Source of the DNA: Brachyhypopomus gauderio
Taxonomy: Eukaryota > Chordata > Actinopteri > Gymnotiformes > Hypopomidae
Direction: 5' to 3'
Assembly (NCBI RefSeq): GCF_052324685.1
Contig: NW_027506907.1
Span: 297,790 to 361,789 of the forward strand
DNA: 64,000 nt
The position numbers and the translations under genes were made by a program. The notes under the pieces were generated by a model that was given only the letters and a program-made list of their open reading frames with translations, was not told the origin of the DNA and did not search any database. Below, piece after piece: positions 22,532 through 43,267 of this stretch; position 1 is the stretch's first letter, and each line of letters starts with the position of its first letter.

Positions 22532-25500
22532 ATGCAGGTAAGCGCAGCTCGCATTTATGTGTATGATTTGATCAAAACGTAACATTTGCTTAGTTTAAAG
22601 AGGCTCTTCGTTTGGAAAGGGGCCCCCTGAAAAAAGATAAAATCCTTTCCAGTTAACCTTAGCTAGCTTGTAAAAGTAACCTAGTTGGCATAACTAACAC
22701 GGCTAATTGCACCTAAGAACAGTTAACAATTAAAACAATTAAAAACCAAGATTAGATTAAAGGGGGGGTACGAAATTTCAGAAGCTATGATCAACCATTA
22801 TCAGCAGTGCTGATGTATCTCTCCGATGTGATTTTGGTGCCTCCTTAGTTTTCCTTCTCCTCGCTTTACAGGCAGTGAGTCGGCATTTGGATTTTAGCCA
22901 GATGTTGGGCTCGTAGCCAAAAGGAGATCGGGCTCGGTTCGTTTGGGACTTGGACATTTCCGCATGATAACGATTGAGCCGCGGCCATTTTTCTCCGGTC
23001 GCGCTGTCTAAGCGAAATCAGTCATCGCAAGCGCGCGGTAAAACAAATCGCTGTTTTCATCGGTTTGTAGGAGGTTTCTTCCCAGAGTTTTCGTAATATG
23101 ACATAATTGATTGTTCACTTTCTCTCATCCCGTTAGAAGAATTCGCATTTCGCGCTCCTGTTTCTTTTTGAGCCTGGTTGAATTTTAACTTCGCGTTTGG
23201 ACCATTCAAAAACATTGTGGGACTGTTCAAAAGATATTAATAGATACGTGGACCGTTACATTATATTCTTGTTTATTGTTAAGTTTTATCCCAGTCTGTA
23301 CAGTTTAAGGTAGTTTTTAAGGCTCCCAAGACAACGTGTTGGTCCGATGAACCATGATAACGGCGGGCACGGATAACTAGCCACATGCTAAAACTAGCCA
23401 GGTCCAGGTTGCCAGGTCCTACAAAAATATCCCGCACAAAGTCAGTGTAAAACCCGCCCTTCAGCAGCCTAAACTAGCCCAAAGCTCAAAGTTGTTGACG
23501 GGGGAGGGGTGGCGAGTGTTTAAAATGGAGACAAATTAAGTATTATATCGCGATCGATTCTTTGTGTTGACTTGTAACTCCCGCGGTGGCCCAACTCAAA
23601 AGTAGCCCAAAAAACCGCACCCCGCCACCCCAGAATTTTTACCGGCGGCTGGATTTTCAAACAAGCCCAATTTGGCGTGAAAACCGCGAACCTGGCAACT
23701 ATGGCCACATGCTAAAACTAGCGCACATTTCTTGATCACAAGATTTCCTTTCCTTTTAGGTTAATTGCAAACTGGCTTGATCAAATTTGACAATTGAGGC
23801 ATCTTTTTTAGTTATATTGTGCTGCATGTAATAAAACTATTTTTAATGTGATTAAATAATTTTGGAAAAAATGTCCAAGTCCCTACAATATATCACCCAT
23901 TGCGTCTCTCTCTCTCCCAGGTGTCGCTGGCGGAGCTGCTGAAGGTGGTGGGGGTGGGGGCGGTGGCCGTCACGTTGGGGGTCGAATGTCTGGACTGGCT
24001 GGCTCGTCGTCTGTCGCTCCGCCGAGACCCCCGCGGGGCCCTGAACGAAGTCTTGTTTTTCCCGTCCCCGTTAACGTGTGTGGAACGTCTCTACGCCCCA
24101 GTGGGACCTGTGTCATGGTAGCCTTTCTGCTTGTATCCGTTTATTTCACTTTTACACTGCGCCTGTTGAGGGCAAAGGTAAAGTCTCACTGAAAACGGAG
24201 CAATTTGGCCTTCAGAGATTTAAATGTGCACCGGTTCATCAATTCTGTCTGCTGCTTTTTTCTGGAGTTAGTAAGTGCACACTTTTAATATTCGTGTTTG
24301 AATATTCGCAGTTAGAATTTGGATATGTCCAAATTCATTTTGTGCAATCAGAATAATTTTTCAAAATAATCTGCAGTATATGATCTGACTAAGAACAGCG
24401 ATTAGTCTAAAAATACCTATTAAATACGCAAGATATGAGGGTCATTTCAGAGGTGGTCACATCTGAAAATTTTATCTTCAATTTGATCATTTTTAGTCAC
24501 ATATTTATTATCTACAGGTTATAAACTATCAAAAAGTTTGATTCGTCAATCTCAGATATGGAAGTTTTTTCTTTATTAGATTGGTGTGCAGTAAATTGGT
24601 ATGCAGTAACAGGGTTGCGACTAACAGGGTTGCAAATTTAGGCTAAGTTGTGGTCTACCCCAGGAACAGATGCTCACTGTAAAATTTATGTATACAAGAT
24701 CAAGGACAAATATGGTTATAAAAGTATATAAAGTAAATTTTGACTCTACTCAATATTAGTCTTACAATATGAGGAACAGAGTTGCATTCACTGAGTGACA
24801 CACACAACTTGGACAAATATATTTGGAAAAAAAACCTTGAAAATTGTTAGAGCACTTACCATTTTTCTTGCCATGTGGGCAGGAAATGTCCTTGTGATGC
24901 AAATTCCTTTGTGCCAGTAAACAAATATTTATTATGGTAACAGGGCTGCGCGCATGTTGTGGGACACAACTTAATAGTGTAAAAACTGTGACATGCAATA
25001 CAATGTAAACCAAAGAAGTTGTTTTCATAAGTAAAGGAGATGCATTTCAACAATATACAAGAGGAAGTCATTTATTTAGAGCTTATTTTAATTGTTAAAT
25101 TTGGCAAAGGAGTTGGTCACCCAATGTGTGGGACAAGAGAAAATGGCCGTTTTTTGAGGTGGTCCCTAGGTATTCGGCCTTTTGAATAATATCTAAGGGG
25201 CTTATTTTTCCACCAAATTTTACAGTTTGTCTTATAACAAGTACATTGTAAAAAAAAAAATAAAATAGTCATTTAGATATTTTGGATATGTACATTTGAA
25301 ATTTAAGTGGTGGGACAGGAAATGTACCAAAATCCTGGAATGAGCCATGGATAGTCTGCAACATAATTTAATATAGACATGCATATCTGAATTTAATGTT
25401 TTATATAGTCAAAACTGATTTGTAGAGGTTTTGAACCAACCCCTGATATACATACATAATTCTTACTAGTCAAAATAAAGCCAAAGATATATTAAATTAT

Positions 25501-26172
25501 GATATCATTTTAAGTAGTCATAAATTGAATTACAAATAATTGTAATATAAATCTGCTCAGGCTGATGTGAAATGTTTAAAATGCCTTGCTTTATTGTTTG
25601 CCACCATATATCTCAGCACCTCTGGTTTCCGTGGTGATCTCCACCCACAGCTCCTGTCCCCTCCCCCATGGCGTCGACACCTCCTTCTCACGATTGCTAG
25701 GACACCTTCTCTCAGCGGGTGCCACGCTGGACCTTTGCGTGTTTTCGTTCTCCAATGCCGATCTGAGCCGAGCCGTACTGTTCCTGCACTCCCGGGGCGT
25801 GGCGGTCCGAGTTGTCACCGACAGGTCCTACATGACCATCAATGGCTCCCAGATTGGCACCCTCCGCAGGGCAGGTACGGTACTGCAGTGGGTTTCTGGA
25901 ACTGTTTTAGCATAGTTTGTTGCTCCTACACTGTTCCTGTAATCTGTCATAATGTCTAATACACTTTCACTTTCCAGTTTTCCTCTCATGAATCAGAAAT
26001 GTGTGACATCTTGGTAACTCTGACTTTATTCATCAGTAAGCTCATCAGAAACAGAATGATATTATTAGGCAAGTTATAGTGTTATACTAAAATAAGTGTC
26101 CCTTCCCAATAATGTGAACCACTACCCTCTGGCCCAGTTTCATACTACTTCCTACAGCATCCTAGAACAACG

Positions 26173-26216
<44 letters not shown>

Positions 26217-27414
26217 GGGGGTTCTCCCAGAATGTAATTTTCAAAGGTCTGTTCTGTTGTGCCCCACATCTGTGATCTCCAGGGCTGGGAATATGGAATG
26301 CCTTTCTAAACTTAATCCGACTTTCAGTTCTGGACTGGATTAAAACCCAAGCAACAGTAGATTCCTAATGCAACCTGATGATTATGATCAATCAACTCCA
26401 GACAATCCACTGGGTAAAACTCCGCTGTGAAACTCTGCTGTGAATGGCTGGGGCGCCTGTGTGCTGCACTGTGGGTAGCGGAAGGGCTGGATTGAAAAGC
26501 CCACAATCCCATGGCTGCTCCAGTGCCCATCGATCATCGTGATGGATGAGAATAACTATTCAAGACAACATCTGGCTGGAATGGACTCCCCTGGGCCCTG
26601 ATGATAAGAGTCTGGCAGAAGAAAAGGAGACTCAACAAAGTGCAGCCCTCTTCCAGCCCGTCTAAATGCATCAGCCAACTGCACCAGATGGGCCTGGGGG
26701 GTGCAGGAGGGGGGCAGCAGCCGCCGCCTCTGCCCTGTACCGCATTATTGCAGCGTAAACAGTTGCTTTTCTCACACTGGCAGCCTCGCCTCTTTGCACG
26801 AAGATGCCACATCCACCCAGATTGAGGCAGCGGTTTTTGCAGTACAGTTTCAGCAAGGCTTAGCGTTCCCTAAGCATTACTTTTATTAAACAAAAAAGAA
26901 TCTGTTTTGATCTTTTTGCAGTAGACCTTAATCTAATCATTGTAATCTGGTATTTGATCTATTGTAACAAAAGTGAAGGTAACGGCACATAGGGAACCCA
27001 TTGTGCAGTTCTCTGATCATCGTTCCTTCTTGAAAATCATACAAAATCAGTAAATGGATCATTGCAACTGTGCTGTCAGGAAACTACTAAATGCTGTTTC
27101 TGACGCTGATTGTGACTGTCTTTGGTGGCCTAGGTATCAGTGTGCGTCATGAACTGAGTAATGCCATGTACATGCACCACAAGTTTGCGCTGGTGGACGG
27201 GAGGAAGCTGCTCACTGGCTCCCTCAACTGGACCCTGACGGCAGTGCAGAGCAACAAGGAGAACGTCATAGTAACGGAAGATCCGGATCTAGTGGGACCC
27301 TATCAAGAAGAGTTCCGCAGGTTGTGGGAGGCCAATGACCCAACCAATGACGTGCCTGAAGCAGCCGGAGTGACCGCCTCTAAGGGGCTGCTGGCTCAGA
27401 CTGGATATCTGTAG
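22532..27414 (+). CDS. pld6: Mitochondrial cardiolipin hydrolase / Zucchini (pld6; 4 exons, 235 aa)
   Basis: Exons: 22532-22537 (ATGCAG, then GTAAGC), 23921-24117, 25651-25874 and 27134-27414; phases agree. PLD6 sits in the outer mitochondrial membrane. It acts as the piRNA-precursor endonuclease (Zucchini) and has also been described as a cardiolipin hydrolase. Residues about 8-30 form a hydrophobic N-terminal anchor, followed by an arginine-rich patch. C55, C68, C70 and H74 match the family's CCCH zinc site, and C68 exists only after joining 24117 to 25651, which supports that junction. The single HKD motif is H157-x-K159-x4-D164, followed by GSLNWT. One HKD per chain is normal because the enzyme works as a dimer. 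No ATG opens the second exon's frame after its acceptor (CTCTCCCAG|GTG), so the short first exon is the best start; it is the least certain part. Confidence 0.88.
23380..23722. mobile_element. 305-bp insertion between 19-bp direct repeats, pld6 intron 1
   Basis: The 19 bases GCCACATGCTAAAACTAGC occur at 23380-23398 and again, identically, at 23704-23722. Near the inner edges are inverted copies of GTTGCCAGGT (23408-23417) and ACCTGGCAAC (23690-23699). The body is GC-rich and lacks coding capacity. A long target duplication fits a retroposed sequence; the inverted ends would fit a DNA element. The family is unknown to me. Confidence 0.65.
24118..25650. other. pld6 intron 2
   Basis: AT-rich intron. 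A phrase like AACAGGGTTGC recurs at about 24609 and 24625, with a diverged copy near 24938, and may be part of an old repeat. I see no other gene. Confidence 0.5.
26174..26215. repeat. (CA)n microsatellite in pld6 intron 3
   Basis: Perfect CA tract of about 42 bp. Confidence 0.95.
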
Positions 27415-29280
27415 CTGGTGGCCGATTCAGACTGGAATCTATTACCAATGGGTTCTGTTGCTTTTTGTTTTGGTTTGGTTTTTTGGTTGCTTAGTTTGTA
27501 TTGCTTAGTTTGTTTGCTGATTTTATATTGATTTTTTTTTTGTGTGAAAGAATGTCATGGCAGGTTTCCAAATTAATTTTTCTACTTTTTTATATAAATA
27601 TGTGTGCAATTTTACAGTGTGTGCAATGTTAAAACAGGGTTACGTGATTCAACTGCGTCTTTCAAATGTGATTCAACTGTTTTTGTCAACCTGGGAAAAC
27701 TGAAAAGACTGAATGATTGTGTTTTTAATACATTAACTGTATGTTATGGGGTGTTAGGATATTGAACTGAGGCCAGTACCTTATTGATTGTCAGGGTCAA
27801 TACCAATCACCACATTCATAATCAGAATGAAGGAGCGGGAAAAAGCTTCAGAGAGAATGCAAGACAGAATTGTGCTTTCATATTTAAAATGGCGCACACC
27901 AGGCGGAGATCAAAACTGCAGCTCCTCGCCCAAACAGCATTATAATATACATCGATCTTTTATTGTGCTGCAAGTGGTTTAGAGCCAAAAACCCCTCCTC
28001 CAGCACTGTAATGCGCTGCTGTCACGCTGAGATGCACACGTGTGTGTGTGTGTGTGTGTGTGTGGGGAAGCCAAGCCCTTGATTGCTCAAGTGCTGAAGC
28101 TCTTCGTTCATGGTTATGATTATGGGATTTTTAATCCCATACATGCCCAATACTTTGAGAAAACAGAACAGGGGTTGTTTCTGAGACGAGTGAGCAGTTA
28201 GCTTTTATTGAAATGCTGTTCCTCAGCTGAGGTTTGGGAAGCCATGTACAACTGAGTGCACTGATGTGAGCTCACGCTGCACGCAGGCTAGCAACTACCA
28301 TGGAAACATCATTAAATGCATGAATTGCTGTTTTCGTGTGTGTTCCAAGGAGGGGCTTGTTTAACACGGATAGGAAGCTTGTCAAGTGGAAACCCTCTGG
28401 GACGTCCCCTGTCCCCTCCCGTCCCCTGTCCCCTGGCTTTGAATGTGCTGCTTAACAGCTCTCCAGCATCTCATTGTCAAGGTCTCTCCAAACACCACCC
28501 AGCCCTCCGCACTTGCAGAAAGGCGTTGGCTTTCATTTGTTAATCTTGACAGAAGGCGGAGCCTCCAGGAACTCCAGACCTTCTCCATCTTTTGGGCCTC
28601 GGAGCTGGTGATTTGGGATGAGTGGGTTAGTGAGTGTGAGGAGACGAGTCCTGGCTGGAGTGATGAAGGTGTCTTGAGTCAACAGTGTCTTGCTCCAGGT
28701 TGATCTTTTAAAGCTGGGACTGCTTAGGTGTACTGGATGGGGCAACTAGATCGTTCTTTAAACTGGATGACATTTCTAAACACAGCTGTTTAAAAGTCAC
28801 ATGCGAATATAAACATAGCCTATATGATGCACTGATGTAGCCTACGCCTGTTCACAAACGACATGCAGATCTTTTTGTTGTTTTAACAATGGATTAAATG
28901 GTCTTGGTCAAAAATATATCGTACTGTATTGTAATTAAACGCAGCGTATGCACAATATGAAATTTGGCTGCCTCGTCATTTGTTGCAGTGAGGAACAAGG
29001 AAAGGCCTATAGTCGTTTTAGTTTGCCGCTCTGAGCAAATATGAACGAACCCATCGATATATTCGACGTCACGCTGCCTTGGCCACTCGGTGAAAACCTC
29101 CTGATTATCGGCTACCGCCTTCATGCTTGATATCAGCCTACCAAAAGTTATTGGCTGATCTGGGAACAGCCATCACCTTCTTTAAGGAGTATCTGCCCGT
29201 CTATTGAAGGATAAACCGCTCTGAAGTCAGGTTTCGAAGGCAAATGAAAAGTACTCATTTTGCATCCGCACTTTTAAATG
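27415..29280. other. pld6 3' region and pld6-rab3d spacer
   Basis: The pld6 3' UTR starts after the TAG at 27412-27414. No clear AATAAA follows within the first few hundred bases. A TG tract lies at 28041-28062. I see no further exon. Confidence 0.5.
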
Positions 29281-30170
29281 TCCCGTGGTTAGGAGCCGCC
29301 AGCGGATACACGCACATCACGGCGGTCGCCGTTAACGTTGCGGTAAACGGGGTGTGCTCCGGTGCGTCGCGTGAGGAGAGCGAGGCGGTTCGCTGACGGT
29401 ACAGTCAAAGCGCAGGGGCGAGGCGAGCTGCGGATGCTCGGAGTCGGCTGGGGAAAAAAAAAACTTTTCGGAGCAAAAATAACCAACAAAAAGCGATAAA
29501 ACAAGGTTAGTGGAGTTCTTTTGACGTTGTTTTTTGGTGTACGTTTAAACATGTTGTGCTTCCTGACGAACGCCGGTTTAATCTGGCGGTGGTCATCCAT
29601 ATGGAAGCGAGCTACAGCCCGGTGAGTCGTACGAAGACCACCGCTTCTGCCACGACCCGGTTGTTCTCACTCTACAACCTGAACATCACTTCTGTGAAAT
29701 GCAAACGTGTACCGACAGCTTTATGCTTAACACCGTTTTCTCCCTCCAGCCTATGTAATGTATTTTCCTTCGAGCCACACGAAAGGGGGCCGGGCGGTCA
29801 CTCTCCTGCCTAGTGGCACTTGTTTAACTAGTTGCCGAAGGGGAGAAAATAATGTGAAGGTAAAGAGTAAATTTAGTGCGTGGTTCGTTATTTCAAGCAC
29901 AGGCATAGTGAAATACCGAACTATTTCACAACTGGTGGACGCAGTTCAACACGTTGTTTCAGGGTGTGCCACATCCTGGTGACTCCCCTCGCCAGGTGCG
30001 CGTGGCGACCGCCGGTTCCGCCCGCGAACGGTCCGAGACCCTACGAACACGGTACGGTACGAACACGGCCGTCAGCCGCACAAACGCGACCCGAAAGCCC
30101 CCTGAAACCCCCGAGGCGAGGACAGACGAGGGCCGAGGGCTGCTGAAGTGTTTGTTTTATATAAGCGCTG
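29281..30170 (+). promoter_or_regulatory. rab3d: CpG-rich promoter and leader-exon region of rab3d
   Basis: GC- and CpG-rich block (29290-29440 and 29985-30135 most strongly) lying 0.8-1.6 kb before the coding start. Rab3 genes usually carry an untranslated first exon. Two good donors are visible here: AAG|GTTAGT after 29505 and CCG|GTGAGT after 29621. Either could splice to the acceptor directly before the ATG at 30933. Start site and exon limits are inferred. Confidence 0.5.
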
Positions 30171-30674
30171 GTGAATGAAGTGTCGGGCGTGTTTCCATGT
30201 AGAGTAGAATGGTTCTTCTGGGCTTAGACGGTGAAGATTGAAGGGTAGATTTACGGTGAATTTTAGTTTGTTAGTTTAGTTTTTTTTTCTGTTGAAATTT
30301 AAAAAATCATAAAAAAATGTCAATGGTAAGTTACTGTTGACATAAATATATATAAATGTTATATAATTTATCTTGTTTGTAGTTGTATAAACAATGAGTA
30401 AGGTTTTTCCGGTGATTAATTGTCTTGGTCAAAGTGTCTAATTTTGGCATCTAATGGAGGATTGCTGACAGACGGGAGAGAGAGAGAAAGAGTAGGGTGT
30501 GTGTATGTTTGCAGAGAGGGAGAGAGAGAGGAGGGTGTGTGCGAGTGTGTTTGCTGATTTGGCTTCTGTTTTTATGGGTAGGGTGATTTGTGCTGAGTTT
30601 GTATCCACAGTAACGAGTCCTAATCAGGGAGAAAGCCTCTCTCAGTGGCTCTGATCCACAGATACTACAGAGGT

Positions 30675-30675
<1 letters not shown>

Positions 30676-30711
<36 letters not shown>
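30676..30711. repeat. (GA)n microsatellite
   Basis: GA tract about 220 bp upstream of the rab3d coding exon; the minus-strand frame of serine/leucine repeats across it is an artefact. Confidence 0.9.
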
Positions 30712-30714
<3 letters not shown>

Positions 30715-30932
30715 GGGAGATGAAAAGGAAAAAGAGATGAGACAAGTCAAGTTTGAAGGGAGGTGAGGGTGAACGAGGGAGAGACGATGAGAGATGGAGG
30801 GGCAGAGGAATGAGTCCGCATGCGAGTGAACTACCACACTGGTGGAAAACAAAAATCTTTGGAAAGTTATACACATGCAGATGTTCCCTTGTGCCATATA
30901 GCCCATGTTACATCAGTTCCCTGGTCCTCTAG

Positions 30933-38778
<7,846 letters not shown>

Positions 38779-40482
38779 TCGTTCGATCAATGCGAACACA
38801 CTCAAAACACACACACACACACTTTTAGTCACCACTCGCAGGCATAAACACATGAGCAACGTGCATAAACCAGTATGACCCCATGGTATGAACTGAAGTC
38901 AGTGAGCGCCATAATCAAAAATGGAATGAACTTTTGAATCCTTTTCTCAATATCACATTCTAGTGACTCAAAAAGGCCCTGCTGCTTCTAGCCTCGCCCC
39001 TCCTAGCTCCGCCCCTCAGCATCATAGGGAACTTCACCCATCCCATTCATTCACACAGAGGACAGGCTGCCTTTAGCCTACTCACAAATAGCTGACTAGT
39101 TGCAACAGAAAGCAGATCCAGGAAGTACAGTGTGAGTTTTAATGCCAGGGCTCCCATTAATGTAGGCTAAATTTTAACCTGGATTAGATTTGTTCAAATA
39201 GCAGTTCACATGTCCCAGAGACTGATTGTAGGAAATGAAGGTGTTTTTCTGAGGATCTATAAGGGATTTTAAAATGTTATCATTTTCTTTGTCTAAATGA
39301 ATTCCGTATTGATATTTCCAATAGTGGTCTATGGGTGACAGGTCAGCTGTGTGATTTCACTATATGCTCTTCTGCCCCCTTGTGGTCATTGCATGTAAGT
39401 TTTGAACATATCTTGAGACTTGAGTTGCAAAGGCAGAAACCTGCAGGACGGTACGGTGTTGTATCCCTGCCATTACCTCACCTGATTCTGCTTAACGACC
39501 AGCTCACGTAGGTGGGTTGGGTGTGGTGAAGAACGCAGGACGTCATGACGGGCTAGATCTGGATACACTATGAAAGGTCAGGCACTGTTCTGTGTGTAGC
39601 TCACATGTATTTGTACAAGATGCCATTGTAAAGCATTCATCAAATATTGTGAATGCTTTTTTAACCAGGCAGAAGTTCCTCTAAACTGAAACACTCAAAA
39701 AGTGTCTAAATAAGAATGTCAGAATTCATACTAGTGCATTATCATCACACCAATGTACCATACATACATTTTGGGTTTTTCTCCCACTGAATGGTCTTTT
39801 GGTTCAGTCTTGATTCATCTGTCTCTGATACCACAGCAGACACACACACACTAAAGGCTCCAAAGGACTGAATCCATTTATTGTAGCATTTATTGTAATC
39901 ATATATTTCTCAAACAAGATAATCATTTTCATTAATATAACTCAAATGATGCCTTTTAAGTTTTAAACACCAAAGGACAATAATGCAAAGAGTCAATTAA
40001 TTGAGTTTCTAAAATATATTTTTTGTTATTTAAATATTTCAAGAATTAACACTATGCGTTTGCATAATATGTGTGAAATATATGGCATTTTGTTGTAAAA
40101 TAGATCCTGTTAGACTTCTGTTCAGCAAGTATTTTCAGATGTGTTCATTAAATGTATGATTGGGGGCTTTTTAAAATGATTTGATTGGTCTCTGGCCACT
40201 ATAAAACATCAGATGAGATATTCTAAACATGTCTGATGTGTTTGTATTTGTGTTGTATGTATGCATGTATTTTCTCCCCTCTGCTTGTTAAATGTTTCCT
40301 GTCATAACTGGACTCTGTTAGATCTGTTCACAATTGACACAGAACAGATGGTCAGAATTCTGGTGTGGCACAAACCTACAGGTCAACATTATGGTGCTGG
40401 TTCAGGACATGAACTGTGTTTCATGATGGACTGACTCTCACTGGTGACTAACTATTCTGGACACAAAATGAAAATAAATAAA
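38779..40482 (+). other. rab3d: rab3d 3' UTR
   Basis: Long non-coding stretch from the TAA to a pair of overlapping AATAAA hexamers, about 1.7 kb. It contains a CTCF-like TGCCCCCTTGTGGTCA (39373-39388, minus orientation). No other gene is seen in it. Confidence 0.6.
40473..40482 (+). terminator. rab3d polyadenylation signal
   Basis: Two overlapping AATAAA hexamers, 40473-40478 and 40477-40482, followed by a GGTCT-rich stretch. Confidence 0.65.
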
Positions 40483-41520
40483 AGATTGGTCTATATGGAT
40501 CATGAATATGGATTGACTGGTTTGGTTCACTGAATTGAAAATGGTGAAAACGAGAAATTGCTATTAATTTTTTTTGTTTTGTTTATGCACATGAAAGTAG
40601 AACAGAATTAGGACTGAATTTAGCATGTTATTCATGTTTACACACAAATGTATGTTTACAAACAAACATACAATTAATTGTTTTCATTGGGGATTGGGGT
40701 GGGCCTAAAGCGATGGGTGTAGGCCATTGGCCAGTCTGCGAGGTCACTTTTTTTTCTTTTTTCCCAAGTGTTGATTAAATCAACTCCTTCAAATGCAACT
40801 GTCTGCAGTTAAATGTATGTTAGCATTACTTAGTAAAAACAAATTCTATGCAATATGGAAACTCCAAATGAAATATTAAATATGCTAGTGTGTTGATATG
40901 CAATTATGAATATGCCTGTAGCTAACCAAAACAAGATATAATAGCAGGCTGTCATATATGTGCTTATCAGAGAGTAAGATAATAAATAGTAATAAAAAAT
41001 ACATACATACGTACACACACTCGCTGTGTGTAATCCTGTCCACATAAGCACGTAAAACTCTCATGAAACCCAAAATCATGCTCGCGATAACATGTTTGCT
41101 AATCAGAAGCATTTAAACAATTACAGCCAGACTAGCAACAATGTGCATTAAGGAAGTGGACAATCCCGTGTGTGGACAGTTACGGGGACTGTCCCCGGAA
41201 ACGTCCCCTTAGCCCTTGACCCAAATGAACATGAGCAAACATCAAGCTCCAGTCTGTGATCCTCTCAGTCAGGCCCAAATATGGCACCTGGATTACACAA
41301 TCATTGTCCATCTTCCGTTTGCTTTTATTGCCTTTTATTATCAGTCTCTTTTATGTAGAGTCTATTTTCATACCCTAATTCAGGGAACTGCGTGTTGGCA
41401 AGTTCCAGTGAAGTAATCAACAGCTTCAGAGTGAAAGTTTAAAACTTAAACTGTTTATGACATCCTACATGATTTCAGTTATGGGAATGTGGTTTGCTAA
41501 AGTGAATGTTCACCCTAGCA

Positions 41521-41563
<43 letters not shown>

Positions 41564-42110
41564 ATAAAAGATGATGTGATGCATTTTTTTTGTTAGTTTG
41601 TTTTTGTTTGTGTTTCACATTTAAGGCCTTAATATCTTTCCTTTATTTATGTGAGTGTATTTAAATTATAAACTGATATAAAATTACTTCTACTAGTAAT
41701 ACACACACAGACCACAAGCCTGTGAGGGAGACATGAAGAAAGCACCAGCATCTCCATGAAGTGAAACAGGCAATTTTATGACTTTAACAGCACACGTTAG
41801 TGGCACAAGATTCCTGAATGTGTGTCCTGTCATTGGACGTAAATCGAGGTTTGATAACAGATGAGCTCGTGCTAGTTATCTGCTGTCTATGACATCACAT
41901 ACCTTCTACCTATTTAAACAAATGACTGTGAACTCATAGGCTACTTTACTTTAGAACAGGTTAAATGATTGGATAGCTTTGATGACTCATCAACTTATGC
42001 TTTGACCTCTGTGTTTTTGGAGTGGACTTTGACCAAAAGAGTGTGCTGGGTGAAAAAATAGCACTCTGCTGAAGCCCCGCCTCCTAGGGTAACCAACACC
42101 AACGGTCTGG
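40483..42110. other. rab3d-tspan1 spacer
   Basis: AT-rich intergenic DNA with a TG microsatellite at 41524-41562. No exon is recognised. Confidence 0.5.
41524..41562. repeat. (TG)n microsatellite
   Basis: Perfect TG tract of about 39 bp. Confidence 0.95.
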
Positions 42111-42119
42111 TGACATAAA

Positions 42120-42188
42120 CCCACCACACAGACTTTTCTACAGTTCAGACTTCTAAACACCCGCTTAAGGGCACTCATCTGTGGACAG
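42120..42188 (+). other. tspan1: Candidate untranslated first exon of tspan1
   Basis: The tspan1 ATG exon starts with a splice acceptor (TTTTTTAG|GACC at 44851), so an upstream leader exon must exist. A strong donor, GGACAG|GTAAGA, ends at 42188. The preceding about 70 bp is unique sequence and a plausible leader. The 5' limit is a guess. Confidence 0.35.
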
Positions 42189-42208
42189 GTAAGATTTTCA
42201 TTTGTCCA

Positions 42209-42211
<3 letters not shown>

Positions 42212-42260
<49 letters not shown>
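42212..42260. repeat. (TA)n microsatellite
   Basis: TA tract of about 49 bp followed by a T run, just inside the presumed tspan1 first intron. Confidence 0.95.
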
Positions 42261-42271
<11 letters not shown>

Positions 42272-43046
42272 CACTGAAACATCACATAGACATGTTCTAA
42301 TGGTCTCAAACACTAGATTTCACTGCATTTAACTAGAAGGCAGAACTCTCATCACACAGATGATAACACTCCAATCTCCGTTCTGTTTTAGTTTGAACTT
42401 TCTTTCTTTCCACACTTGCTTTGTATGCATTTGTATTTTTTAACTTTGTGGTTTCAGTTGTGGATGGTGCTCTCTGTTCAGTATACATGCACACACATAC
42501 TTTCTCTCTCTCTCTCTCATTTTCATCAGTACGGGTCATTTAATTGACTTCTATTTAATTGCTGTTATTAGGAGGTCCTGGTCATGTCACCCTATACCAC
42601 CTTTTGTTATCTGTCCATGTAAACAGATATGAAATCAGGTTAGTTATATAAAACTAAAGGACAAGTCCAGCCTTGCTCTTCAGGGAAAGCCGAACACATA
42701 TATCATCCTGCATCACGAAAAACAATGCAGTGTTTATCTCACGGCTGTTTATTTTGAGATGGTAAACAGGTCACACAAGGATAAGCCAAAAAGTAAACTG
42801 TGTTGGACGTGGTCTTTTTTAACCATTATATAAGGCTGCATACCAAGCTCATACACTATACCGCACTAGAGCCTTTAGGGCTTTCAGATGAGGATTTCAA
42901 CTAATGTCAAAATTCATTTGGTACCAGAAGGTGCTTGTGATATGTTTTGACTTGTGGTGCCTGTGTTTGCCTGTGGGTAAGCCCAGTGTTTGATCTAGCT
43001 GTTGGGAAGCTCCTCAAACAATGGGTTGTACATTAAGCATTCATTA

Positions 43047-43267
43047 AGCTCTGTGTTCAGTAACACAGCTCCAAGACCATTACCACAGCTCCAGGGACAG
43101 TAACACAGTTCCGTGTGCATTAACACAGCTCTGTATTCATCAACACAGCTCCGTGTTCATTATCACAGCTCCGTATTCATTACCACAGCTCTGTATTCAT
43201 TAACACAGCTCCGTATTCATTAACACAGCTCTGTGTTCATTAACACAGCTCTGTATTCATTAACACA
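43047..43267. repeat. 20-bp tandem repeat, about 11 copies
   Basis: The unit CACAGCTCCGTATTCATTAA repeats with substitutions (CTCT/CTCC, GTGTT/GTATT). The early copies are more diverged than the later ones. Confidence 0.9.

Noticed and set aside
23900-24121. A pld6 start at 23900
   Set aside because: That codon is TTG and lies in the pyrimidine tract of a splice acceptor; the true start must be in an upstream exon.
30451-30906. 151-codon minus-strand frame upstream of rab3d
   Set aside because: It is composed of serine/leucine and histidine runs from GA and GT microsatellites in a 5' intron.
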